Below are positions 22,982 through 33,100 of a stretch of 64,000 nt of DNA, in pieces. Where the stretch lies: contig PYST01000078.1 of the NCBI GenBank assembly GCA_003049485.1, positions 1 through 64,000 on the forward strand, given 5' to 3'. The position numbers and the translations under genes were made by a program. Position 1 is the stretch's first letter; the number at the start of each line of letters is the position of its first letter. The notes beneath the pieces are model-generated. The model did not search any database. It was not told the origin of the DNA and saw only the letters and a list, made by a program, of their open reading frames with translations. The stretch is from Ophioceras dolichostomum. Taxonomy: Eukaryota; Ascomycota; Sordariomycetes; Magnaporthales; Ophioceraceae.

Positions 22982-24602
22982 CTACCCAAAACTCCCCAAC
23001 AACATCTCAACCTCCGCCTCCCCCGCCCTCTCCAAGTACCCCCACTCCACAAGCACATCCAAGCTCCTCTTCGCCTCCGCCACCGCGCCCTCCCTGTCCC
23101 CCATCGCCCAGTACACCCTCGCCAGGTTCTCGTGCGGCTCCGCGTACGCCGAGAAGATTCTTTCTCTGTGCAGCAGCTGCAGCACGGCGTTGGCAGCGCC
23201 GATGGCCCCCTTCCCGTCGCGCCGGTTGAAGGCGGCGCGGAACTCGTCCTGCAGCACCGAGATCTTCATGCGCCGCGCGTCGGAGGCGGACGTCTCGTCG
23301 GCGGGGGCGGTGCACAGCGCGCAGGTGCAGGTGAATTCCCAGCGTGAGAGGGCTGCGTGGCGCTGTGCTCGGGTTTGGCCAAGGGTGATGTCTATGTTTT
23401 TCCATAATAGAGTGATCAGCGTGTGGGTTGACAGCGATGAAGGAGGGCGGAAAAGAGAGGGGAGACGGAGGGAGGAGTAGGATAGAATGAATGATGAGAC
23501 GCGACGCACAGCTGATGGTTATCTCCTCGCCTGGCTCGATGGGACGTGATGCAGCCACTGTCACTCGTAGACTGCCCGGCCTGAACTGCGGGAATGCGCT
23601 GATAGACAGTATCAGTGACGGTGTATAGCGCAAGGGGATGGAGGTCAAGTGGTTGTTGGACTGCTTACTTCGGATCGCAGGCATGGTTCATCCTCTATCT
23701 CGTGACCATCACAGCGGCCATCAAATCCATCAGCAACGGTATCTTCTCTTCCACTCCACACTTCTCCGTCCGCCTCGCGAGACTCGAAGACAGACGGGTT
23801 GGGTTAGGTCAGTTCAGGGAAAAGCACCTACAGCAATCTCCGGATACAGCGCCATGTGCGGCTCCCCGGCCATCGGCGAGTGGAACGCGTTGGTCCTTAG
23901 CACATCCTCCACCACATCCTGCGCCATCTTCGTGCTCCTCCCCAGGCCCAACACTCTGCCCGGATCGGCCAGCCTGTCCGTGGCCTCGTGCAGCAGGTGG
24001 TATCCCGACGCTCTGCCCACCTTGGTCGCAACGTCCATGTCGACCGCCAACGCCGCGTAGTCGACCATGACGCGCTCGTGCTGCGCAATGTGTCGCGTGG
24101 CTATTACGCCCATGCCCTTTCCCGGGATGGAGACGATTTCGTAGGGCTTGCTATCGCCGCCGTCGTCATAATGGCTTGGTACGAGCGGCTCGTCCAGGAC
24201 AGGGAGGGACATCGCGGCGCGCTCTGGAGTCGTGACCATGCTGAACCCGCCGATGCCGTGTCGCGAGTTGGTGTACGCGCAGAACTTTTCGCTGGGCTTC
24301 TTGGTGCCGAAGCGAATGCAAGACGGTTTGTGCGTCCATGGCGACCAATCCAGCGGGGTTTGGAAGGGCGAGTCGTGGTCGAGAGGCGCGGGGCAGACGG
24401 CTGATGATGATGACGATGACGACCAGGGGGCTCGGAGTGGTGGGTACACTGAAGAGCAGATCTTTCTTGGTGGTGATGAAGGGTTATCATGACTGCTCGC
24501 CTGCTCGCTAGGGTTAGCGTGGGATAATGGCGGAAGCGTGGAAGTGCTGAGGAGCAAGGCGGCCAGGAACCGAACTAGCGGCGACGATTGCTGTCGGTCC
24601 AT
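22982..24602 (-). CDS. SET-domain protein with N-terminal signal-like segment
   Basis: Four exons: 24602-23832, 23694-23669 (a 26-nt microexon), 23598-23510 and 23391-22982, giving 431 residues. The microexon supplies the core RMNHACDPN of the SET domain's NHxC motif, so skipping it would destroy the domain. The next exon reads PIEPGEEITIS and joins YITLG, giving the expected ITISY; a cysteine cluster (FTCTCALC) follows at the post-SET position. The N-terminal SET part is KPYEIVSIPGKGMGVIATRHI. The C-terminus is helical and TPR-like. The chosen start MDRQQSSPLVRFLAALLL gives a signal-peptide-like segment; an upstream in-frame ATG (24659) would add 19 residues. This SET group is usually annotated as protein-lysine methyltransferase (SET5-like); substrate unknown. 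Introns are 137, 70 and 118 nt. Confidence 0.85.
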
Positions 24603-25450
24603 GGCTCGGGCCCTTGGCTTGATGCCGAAGGCCACCACAGGTATCGGCTCGCACTTCACTCAAAGAGCTTTTCTCCCGGGCAAGACAGGAGCTTAAGCTT
24701 CATCGGAGCCAAAAGCTCTCTAGATGGACACGTGGACAGAAGCTTTGTGCCGTGTTCCTGTCGCTGCAGGGGAGGAGCCGCTTTCCGAGATGCGGGCACG
24801 GGTCATCCTGACTCCAAAGGATCGGCTAAATTGGAGGGCATAAACCCCTTGTCGGAGCATCTTTCCCCACGATGGAGTTAGCAATCGGAGAGTTTTTTGC
24901 TGTCTCGAGTTGGCATTCCACCCATCATTTAGCCGCCTGATACTGTGCTCCGTTTACCGCAAAGACTCAGGAGACTCACTCGCTAGAGAGAGGCTTGCCT
25001 TTCTCAGGATAAAGCCAGTCAGCACCATCTGTCGATAGTATCTCCACGCCTCGTCGCAAAAGATATCGTCCCCTACAGCAGAGAATAACTAGCATCCAGC
25101 CACTGAAACTCAACTCTGTTACACCTGGTGAAAACACGGAGTTGCGATGGACCGATTCATGGGTTCCGAGCGGAGAGGAGATCGTTGAGGGAGTGTCGAT
25201 AACCAACATGAGCCTCACTATTAAGAGTAACGTAGCGAATGTACGGTAATGTCTTCCCTATAAAGCGTTTAAGTCTGCAAAGGTTAAGCCATATGTACAA
25301 CCCTCAAAAGAAAGCCTCATATAAAGGATAGATGGAAGTCGTAGTCATGCAGTGTCTAGCCCAGCCTGACTGATTCATACAAAAGTAACATGCTTCAACA
25401 TTCCCCCGTCTTTTCTCTTCTCTCGTATTCCTATGCTTCTTCACTTTCAC
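24603..25450. other. Intergenic region, no supported gene
   Basis: Promoter of the SET gene and 3' flank of the carboxypeptidase gene. An 80-codon minus-strand frame with an ATG (25218-24976) exists but has no family features and no convincing continuation, so it is not called. Confidence 0.5.
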
Positions 25451-26761
25451 TCACTTCATATTCTGCAACAGATACTTCACCCCAGCAAACGCCTCCTCCC
25501 CGCTCGGCACGATCTGGCTCGCGGGCAGCACGAAGCCGTAGTTCCCCGTGTCCCTCAGCTCGACGGTGAAAGTGTAGTCCGCGCCGACCACGTCGTTGAC
25601 GTAGTCCACGCTGCTCCCCGTGGCCTGGTAGATGGTGGTGCAGATGGGGCCCGACTTGTAGGACACGCCGTGCACGGCCTTGATAGCCGCCACCGCGCCC
25701 CTCGCTAGCCTCTGCAGCTCCGCGTCCTTGGGCGCCACGGCCGTGCACGAGTAGCCGTAGGGCGTCATGAACAACTGCGAGTACGAGTGGTAGTCGATGA
25801 AGAGCTTCAGGCCCTGCCGGGCTTTCGTCTCCTTCAGCCAGCGGGACAGCACGACGGTCTCGGGCGCGTCGGCGGGGGACTCGCCCTTGTAGTCGTCGGC
25901 GCACGGGTTCGTGGACGCCCCGCCCGTGACGGACCACTGGAAGTCCCAGTTCCGGTTTATGTCGTGGCCCCGGCAGTTGCTGCCGTCGGTGGACTGGCGG
26001 TTCTTGCGCCACAGCCGGTCGTTGGTCTGCGTGTAGATGAAGCCGTCCGGGTTCACGACGGGGAAGATGTAGAAGTCGTACTTGTCGACGAAGGAGCGGA
26101 TCTCGGCAGACGACGCGTAGTTGGACAGCAAGGTGTACGCCAGGTACTCGACCACCATGGTGCCAATCCATTCGCGCGCGTGCACGGTGCCGTGGAACAC
26201 AATAGCCGGTTTGTTGGTCGCGTTCTTGCCGCCGCTGCCGGAAATATGGATGCCCAAGATGGGGTTGCCGTTGAGCGACTCGCCCGCCTTGAGGACCTCG
26301 GCATTGTCCGGGAACGAGGACTCGAGGTCGCGCATGAACTGCACGTGTTCCGCGAAGGCGTGGTACGACGAGAACCAGCTGCTGTTCGCCGACCCGGCGG
26401 CGTAGACGTCGAACAACGCCTCGGCCGCGATCGACTGGCCCAGGTCCTCGTGCAGCGTCGTGGACTCCATGCCTGCCAGCTCACGCGTGAAGGCGTCGAG
26501 CCGGTCCGGCGGCACGACGATGTCGGCCACGGCACCCCTGCGAGGCGCGCCCTTCCATGTCTTGAGCGAGAGGCGCGAGACCACCGAATTTACCCTGTCG
26601 AGCTCGTCCCCAACGGCCACGCGGAAGACCTTGTACTTGGCGTACGAGATGGCCTGCGGTTGTATTTCGACGGCAGCGCCATTGACTAGTCGAGGGGCCG
26701 TCGATAGCAATGACAGCAGGACGCCGCTGAGGGCGAGGGCGAGTAGCCCCCTGAACACCAT
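25451..26761 (-). CDS. Secreted zinc metallocarboxypeptidase (M14, carboxypeptidase A-like)
   Basis: Single exon, 436 residues. A signal peptide (about 1-29, ending VNGA) is followed by an activation pro-region (about 30-115) and the catalytic domain. Zinc ligands are visible: His194 and Glu197 in HAREW, and His325 in FIDYHSYSQL. DINRNW carries the substrate-carboxylate Arg (about 270), and Glu401 in FTVELRDTG is the general base. Cysteines at about 263/287 and 339/374 could pair. The order and length match fungal homologues of pancreatic carboxypeptidase A, such as metallocarboxypeptidase A of pathogenic fungi. It would remove C-terminal residues from extracellular peptides. The pro-region implies activation by proteolysis. 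Confidence 0.95.
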   Translation of the reverse strand: MVFRGLLALALSGVLLSLLSTAPRLVNGAAVEIQPQAISYAKYKVFRVAVGDELDRVNSVVSRLSLKTWKGAPRRGAVADIVVPPDRLDAFTRELAGMESTTLHEDLGQSIAAEALFDVYAAGSANSSWFSSYHAFAEHVQFMRDLESSFPDNAEVLKAGESLNGNPILGIHISGSGGKNATNKPAIVFHGTVHAREWIGTMVVEYLAYTLLSNYASSAEIRSFVDKYDFYIFPVVNPDGFIYTQTNDRLWRKNRQSTDGSNCRGHDINRNWDFQWSVTGGASTNPCADDYKGESPADAPETVVLSRWLKETKARQGLKLFIDYHSYSQLFMTPYGYSCTAVAPKDAELQRLARGAVAAIKAVHGVSYKSGPICTTIYQATGSSVDYVNDVVGADYTFTVELRDTGNYGFVLPASQIVPSGEEAFAGVKYLLQNMK

Positions 26762-28439
26762 CGTGGCTGTGTATAGTCCTGCTTCGTCTTGGCCCTGACT
26801 GCAGTTGAGTCGACGGCGCGGGGAAGAGGCAGGGGATGGGAGGCAAACAGGAGGTCAGTCGACTGGCTCGAGCAGCCGTGGGTGGACAGCTGTGACTGGC
26901 TATGTCTGTCTGGCTGTCGGCTCTCTCCGAGATGTGATGCGTGGCGCCGTGCGCAGCTGAGTGAGGTTAAAAAGGGGAACCGGGCTCGGGCCGCGGGAGA
27001 CGCACACCAGACAAGAGTCAAGAATACAGCAGGGACGGCGAATTGGGTCGCCGTGCTTAAAGGGGGCCTTGACGATGGCGGTTGTGGCGCTCGCTATAGC
27101 TCGGAGTTTAAAAAGCAAGAAGCTTGGATACCGGGAGCCGGTCAATATATTATGATAAATACCCGCTTGATGAGCGATGCTCGTGTGTCCGATAGGTACA
27201 GCATTTGGCAGGATATTCGGCATCTTATTAGAAGGAAACCCACCACTCGGGCGGCCAGCAATTAGCCTCCCCAAAGCGGCACTTTAATACCTTTCCTCCG
27301 GTAGTTGTGCCAGCAAGCCAGCGGATCTCGTTCGGGGTCGACATTCGCGGGTTGATGATTGAAGAAGGAAGAGGGGTGCGATGGCTGAGCACTGAGCGGA
27401 GTCCCCGCGAACAAACGCAAGGAAGAGGCGCATCTGTTGTCCTCATGCTTGCTTGCCATCTTTCCTCTACCCCTAAGAGACAAAATATGTGGTTGCGCCT
27501 TTTCCGTCTGATCTGGGAGTCCGGTCGTTGGCAAAGCTTGTGCGAAGGTTGGTTGGGTAGCGGGCGGCGGGCGGGATCGCTGATGATCGGCGGTTGCGCA
27601 TTCACGCATGAACACGCAGCAGTACAAAGCAAAACACAGCAAAAGAGGATCGTCCGCGGCCTCCGCGTAGCCAATTGCCGTTTTGATCTTTGCTGGTGCT
27701 AGGTCCGATCTTGCATAAGGTACGCAGAAGCCGGCGGTTTGTCTGGCTGGCGTGCGTGGATGACGGGCGGGCGGGCGGATGGCGAGAGACGCCTCAATCA
27801 GAACACCCAATTGGTTCACCTCCGTGCCGCACCTCGTTCCGGCAGGCCGTTTCCAGCAGCACCTGCGTAGCCTCCGAAGCTCATCATTCATGTCCACTGG
27901 TGCCAAAAACAAAACAAAGAACTGCCTGGGTCGCCGCAACGTCCATTCCCCGGGAAACAGAAGTGTGCACTCAATCTTGTGTCACCGGCATATGTCTGTG
28001 CCGTCATCTGTCAGATTGGGGGAACGTTAACTGTTGGTTCCATACCCGGACAGAGGATTACAAAGTTGGCGCAGGACTCCCGTGTGCTCATCGTGTCCGA
28101 CTTCGTTTATGGTGAGTGGCAGGTGACATTGGGCACTGACCGGGGACTGATGAACAGCAGTCAATAGCACCGCCATCATCATCGTGCGGCACACCGTTTC
28201 AGCAGTCTCGGACGATATTTCGATACTTCCCTACGCTCTATTTCGGCGCGAATCACCAGTGCATCCTACCTACATACATCGTGTAATTGTCTATAGAGTG
28301 CTCCCTTGTCAGGTTAGGTGCTATTCGTGCATAACAAACGACCCGTGCAACTCAGCTCGGTTGAGGTTTCACATCCTTCGTTCGTCCTACCAGTGTCGCA
28401 CTCTCTTCTATCTTCTCCCCCCAACCTACTCGTACATGA
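26762..28439. other. Intergenic region, no supported gene
   Basis: Upstream of the carboxypeptidase and downstream of the small secreted-type gene at 28440. The longest frame (minus, 27939-27262) has no ATG-supported start or family motif. The carboxypeptidase promoter lies at the left. Confidence 0.5.
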
Positions 28440-30164
28440 CTACTCGTACATGTACGCACCTTCCGTCTTGTTCAGCACTGAAGAGACCGTTAGCCGGATC
28501 TCCTCGCACCCCGACCTGCCAATCTGGGCGGCGTGGATGTGGCGGACTGTCTCGTTCGGAGTATCGCACGCCAGCCATACCATTCCGTCGTCGTGCGTGA
28601 AGTCATCGTCCTTGTACACTAGGTAGGTATTTCCGGCGGCTCCGGGCGCTTGCCAGTCAGTGAAGTGGTCGACGAAGAAGAATATTCTTCGACCTGGACG
28701 GGCAAAAGAAGCCCCTGGTTCACTGACCTGTGACGTGTTTCCCGGCCAAGGCCATGGTGTCGCCGTTCGCCTTGCCCCCGTTGGTGAACCTGAGTGCGCC
28801 GTCTTCCTGCTGGATGTACCAGTACTGGGAGCCCGGAACGTCTACAGCCTGATGATTCAGAAAGTCATTAGCAGCTCCGATACTCTCACATACACAGAGT
28901 AGTAGTAGTAGTAGTAGTAGTAGGATTTGACGCCGGGCTCGGCCCGGCTTCGACAGCCGGCCATTAGCAACCTCCGGGGGGTATCTCGGCGCGCGTTCTA
29001 TCTCGCTAATATACATAAATGGACAGAGGGGAGACAGAGGCGAATCGTGCCTGGCTGGGTACGGGCCCAAGCCCTGCAGGGGGTAATGGGGGTTCGTTGA
29101 CGCGACCCCGCGCCTTCAGGCGCACGGAGGGTTCGTCTGGCGGCTTAGGCCGCGTTGAAGGTTGAAGTACCGGTGTTACTCCTCATCAGAAATCTCGGAA
29201 TCGCTTCCAAGAGGGGTCCCTAGGCTTAAGGTCCGCTCGAGCCGTGCAGGGCGCGGGCGGGCCGCCCTCGGGTGGGCGGCGAAGTATTTAGTGATATCGG
29301 TGAAAGCCTGGAAGATGTCAGGGTGCCCGAGGCTCTCTTGGTAAAATCTACGGCGGCGGGCTCGGTCCGGTGGCGTAACCGGCTGGTCGTCCTGAGGCCA
29401 CGGCCATTCTCTCCACACAGCCCGCGAGTAGCGGCAGTGCACCAGATGCTCGGGGGAGGTCCCTTTCCAACACCAGGCGCACATGGTCGCTGTGCCTTGG
29501 TGGTTGAAGCATTTGTGATAGTGATAGGCTTCGAAGTTGCCGTGACCAGTTTGCATGGCTAGGAAATGGCCCAACAGGGGCCTTGGCAGGCTCAGCTCCT
29601 TGGGCTCCTTTCTCGGCGTGTACCAAAGACCCCAGCTCTTGTAGGCGGCGGACCGGTCCCGCTCCTGCGTGCGCCACCAGTTCTCCTCCACACCCGTGAG
29701 AATGGCCCTCAGCACCGTGTCAGCCCCGCTGTACGTGGTCTGCTGTGCCCGCGGGTCTGGGTCGGGAGGTCCGGCGGCGCCGGCTTTGGCCAGCTCGTCC
29801 GCCCGGTCGTTGCCCGAGATGCCCTGGTGGCCAGGGCACCAGCTCACATACACAGAGGGGCCATCCGCTCTGTGCTTACCATCTCGCCCTTCGGCATCAG
29901 CACTGTGTGGTTCTGATAGCGAGTGCAGTCGAATAATGGCAGGGCATTGTAGCACCAGGTGCATGTTGTACCGCCGATACTGAGGTATCTCTTACATGCC
30001 TGCACAGTCTGGCCATTCAGGTTGGGATTTTCCGAAGTAACATGCAGGACAAAGGGCTCAGTCTGGAGCTCGTGCCCCCGTGCCGCTTGGTTCAGGTTCG
30101 CTGCCCGGGCGCCACAACGGCGCACGAGGAGGGAGAGGAGAAGAAAGACGATTGTAACAAGTAT
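28440..30164 (-). CDS. Small secreted-type protein (DUF7907-like pattern) with a LINE in its intron; start uncertain
   Basis: Three coding blocks: 30164-29880, 28848-28728 and 28648-28440. Block 1 ends KGEM at a GTAAGC donor. Block 2 begins AVDVPGSQYWYIQQEDG after a CTAAT-containing branch region and CATCAG acceptor. Block 3 (APGAAGNTYLVYKDDD onward) follows a 79-nt intron with a CTGAC branch point and CAAG acceptor. All phases agree. PFVLHVTSENPNLNGQ near the start and the later YWYIQQEDGALRFTNGG and MVWLACD resemble a family of fungal secreted proteins (DUF7907-like, from memory). A hydrophobic VTIVFLLLSLLV stretch suggests a signal peptide, but no ATG precedes it in frame: 30164 is an ATA where an ATG would fit. 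It may be a pseudogene or have an unseen first exon. Intron 1 is 1,031 nt because of the LINE; without it and one target-site copy it would be 73 nt. Confidence 0.6.
28885..28899. repeat. Target-site duplication, copy at LINE 3' end
   Basis: CTCACATACACAGAG, identical to 29843-29857; bases flanking the two copies differ on both sides. It abuts the trinucleotide tail of the element. Confidence 0.88.
28900..28923. repeat. (TAG)8 trinucleotide tail of the LINE
   Basis: Eight TAG units on the plus strand, that is (CTA)8 at the 3' end of the minus-strand element. Trinucleotide tails in place of poly(A) are known in fungal LINEs. Confidence 0.9.
28900..29842 (-). mobile_element. 5'-truncated non-LTR retrotransposon (LINE, Tad1-like) with RNase H end
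   Basis: 943 bp, bounded exactly by a 15-bp direct repeat. The coding remnant runs from about 29841 to the stop at 29176-29178. It starts inside the RNase H domain (WCPGHQGISGNDRADELAKA, the PGH...GNxRAD signature) and ends with a zinc-knuckle-like CAWCWKG...HLVHC motif and an acidic tail, as in fungal Tad1-clade elements. A 3' untranslated region of about 250 bp follows and ends in (CTA)8, read on the minus strand. Endonuclease and reverse transcriptase are absent. 5' truncation, a repeat tail and a target-site duplication are the expected products of target-primed reverse transcription. It is in the same orientation as the host gene and lies wholly within its intron. Confidence 0.88.
29843..29857. 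repeat. Target-site duplication, copy at LINE 5' truncation point
   Basis: CTCACATACACAGAG. By chance the copy keeps the RNase H-like frame open upstream (VYVS before WCPGH), so an open frame runs from the element into the host intron and exon. This can mislead ORF-based annotation. Confidence 0.88.
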
Positions 30165-33100
30165 CGGATGATAGACCGTTGTTTCAGGGAGATGAGTGTC
30201 AAAACAGCAACGTCTCGCAGCAGTGTAGGAAGTGAGGGATTCCACGAAACCAAGCAAGCCTATGGGACCAGTTGAGGGGGGCAAGATTATAACAGCTGAT
30301 GCTTCCGGCCGACTGGCGACATGCCCTACACTAAACGGCTAAATTCTCGCTTCTTTCCCTGTGCGGCCTCTTGTGCAACCCTCTTCTTGACATAATGACA
30401 CCCCAGTCGGTGAGACCAACGGCTCGAAATCCCCTCAGCTGTGCCACGCATCATGGCATTGGCAGGTGACCAGAACCTGGACTTGTGATACCATGGAGAC
30501 GAAACCAACTTCCCGTATTCTAATTAATCGATGCCTGGGAGCATCAGCTCATCCTCCCTTCGTCTTTGGCTGTCTCACTTCTGCACTCCCCTATGTCCTG
30601 GGATGACTATACCAAGACACTTTGCAAGGCTGTGGCGCCAGTGAAGCCTCGATGGAGTATTGAAGTCGGTCCACGTAAAAGATGTTTTACCGCACTGGAG
30701 CTAGTCCAAGGCTGTATGCAAGCTGGTGCCTTGTCGGCTCATAAGTTGTAGTCTAATGATCTCAAGAATTGGAGCATTACGTACCGCTTCTCGTTTTTGT
30801 TTAGCAGTCCCGACGACATTAAGAGCGTCAGCTGTTAATGATAGTAACCTTACAACTAGCAAGTTACCCACCACAGGCACAGAGACTTGACTACAAAGGT
30901 CCGCGTATCAAATAATCAAGAGGGCTGCAAGCGTAAAGCAAACATTCCAAGGTCCGATATATGTAAACCCTAATCCAGACTCTTTCTTTGTCTGCCTACG
31001 AGAGAGCCTTCAGTGGTCGTACCTCGACACTCCAGAACATGAAGAATGCTGCACATGGAGGTACGCGCAAGGACAACCAGATGACATAATGCTTATAGCT
31101 AGTTATAGAAGGTGATTAACTTAGCACTGAGACTTTTTAGAAGCTGGGACCCAGCTCTAGGTGTCGCGGACTCCCAACTGGATTTAGCTTCTTCGCCGAG
31201 CAACATCAGGAGAAAGGGACTAACATGGCAGAGTGGAAACCCGGAATTACTGTGCCATAGTATAGAATAAAGCATGGCAATGCCTGGCCGGGTCACTCAG
31301 TATCACCTCCAGAAGTTCTCAGCCCAGGGACAAGCAGGGAACGTGTCGACCTCAAGCGGCTGCCCTAGCCACCAGTCTTAAAATAGAGTGCCGTTAAGAA
31401 CCATAGAAAATATTTAAATTACCTCAAAGCAACTAGCACAAACCAAGGACCACAGCCCGCAACGGTCGCCGATAACTAGATGAGTGCCTGTCGCCTATTC
31501 GGCGACTCGGGCTCCAGGTCTGAGTTTAATCACGCCAAAGTGCCCAAGAGCGAAAGCCATCGCTCCAGTGGCAGAAGATCCTCTCCATGCGGCCAACCAT
31601 GAGACAGGGGGGCTTCACCGCGTTCCAAGCATCCCCGGTCGCTTGATGTGCAACGATATCTCGCCTAGCCAAAAGGGCGACAGCCACCAAATCAAGTTAA
31701 TCAACCAAACAACCGCTGACCGCCCGCGACACGGGCAACTACCATTAATCGGGATAATTTTGCCCTCGGTTTCCCGCGCTCTTACTGGCCGGCCAGACAC
31801 CTAACTCACTTGATCGAGATACGTAACCCTCGGAACAGCTGACCGTGAGTCAGCCGAAGGTCAGGAGAGGAGGGGTCGGGCGGCCGGGTTGTGAGTGGCG
31901 ATTTGCTGCAAATTTTTGCTGTCACGAACGCCACACTCTCACGAATCGCTGTTTGAGGGTAGTACGTGCTTGGCCACTCCCCCAGTGCATTGTTTCGAAC
32001 TGCAGCCATCGCGCCGACGGAATGAAAACGGAGTGGTAGCGGAAGCTTGACCGCTTCACCTGAGTAGAATACGGGAAGCCCGTCACAAGCCAGGAAGAGA
32101 GAGAAATGGAAGTGAACCGAGGTGAATGAGATGACTCGTATCCTTTCCCCAGGCTTCCTGTCGCGTCCCGCGGGCCTGGTACCCATTCACACCTGCAGAC
32201 CTGCCTGTCTGGAAGGCGGCTGGCAACGACTGGCCGAGATTATCAGGGAGCGCCAGCCTTCTGAGACCCAACCAACCGGAACCATCATTCAAAAAAGGCT
32301 AGTCGGCCGCTACCGGAGTCTGGCATTGAGCTCTACGTATCGGCACGTATCAGCTAATACCCCTTTGTCACGGCAACTTTTGACGAGGCAAGCCAGAGCC
32401 CCCCCTACTTGGCTGCCGGTGTGTGTCACAGTCTACCTCCCATGAACGCTAAGTTCAGCCTCTCTGATTCACCCTGACAAATCAGAAGCCACTATCACAG
32501 TTCGTTTATTCAATATTGCAACGTCGCAGGTTAGGAGGACGCCATGGCGCTGTTGGCATATGACAGATGACAGATGGGTGGCACACACACAAACGCACAC
32601 CGCTCCGCGCCCCCCCGCGTCCGTCCCGTCGGACGAGCACGGTCCAGACGCCAATCCAGTCTCAATATTCGACGCCGGACGAAGGGGGGAGGAACTGAGG
32701 GGGTGGGCCACGGCAACAAGCCCCTGCCTGCATACGCACGAACTGAAACAAGGGGACCCGGCTGGGGAGATATCTCATATCCGTGCGGCATGGAGGAGGC
32801 GGCTGGCTGTATTGTGATGCTACCAGGAAGAAACAAGCGGTGGAGATGAAGCCAATACTCGTTTGAAGAGAATCGGTAGGTAAAAAGCCCGTCGGGATCG
32901 GTCGAGACGGGACGGACGGAGACCGGTCGGGCAGAAGGCAGACCAACCAGAGCCGGACACGGGAGGGATGTCATCGTGGCTGGCCCGACCGTCGGCTGAC
33001 TCGAAAAAACAAGGGGGAGGCGAACTTACAGGCCCGGGACGGCGGACTGGACAGGGCGTATGGGGCCGGCTATCTCGGCTATCTACCACCGTAGTAGGTG

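Noticed and set aside
27262..27939. Minus-strand frame of 225 codons
   Set aside because: No family resemblance and overlapping open frames in other phases.
28694..28727. A 34-nt intron in the LINE-containing gene (GTCAGT to CCAG)
   Set aside because: Too short for a fungal intron; the 79-nt alternative ending CAAG has a CTGAC branch point and keeps frame.
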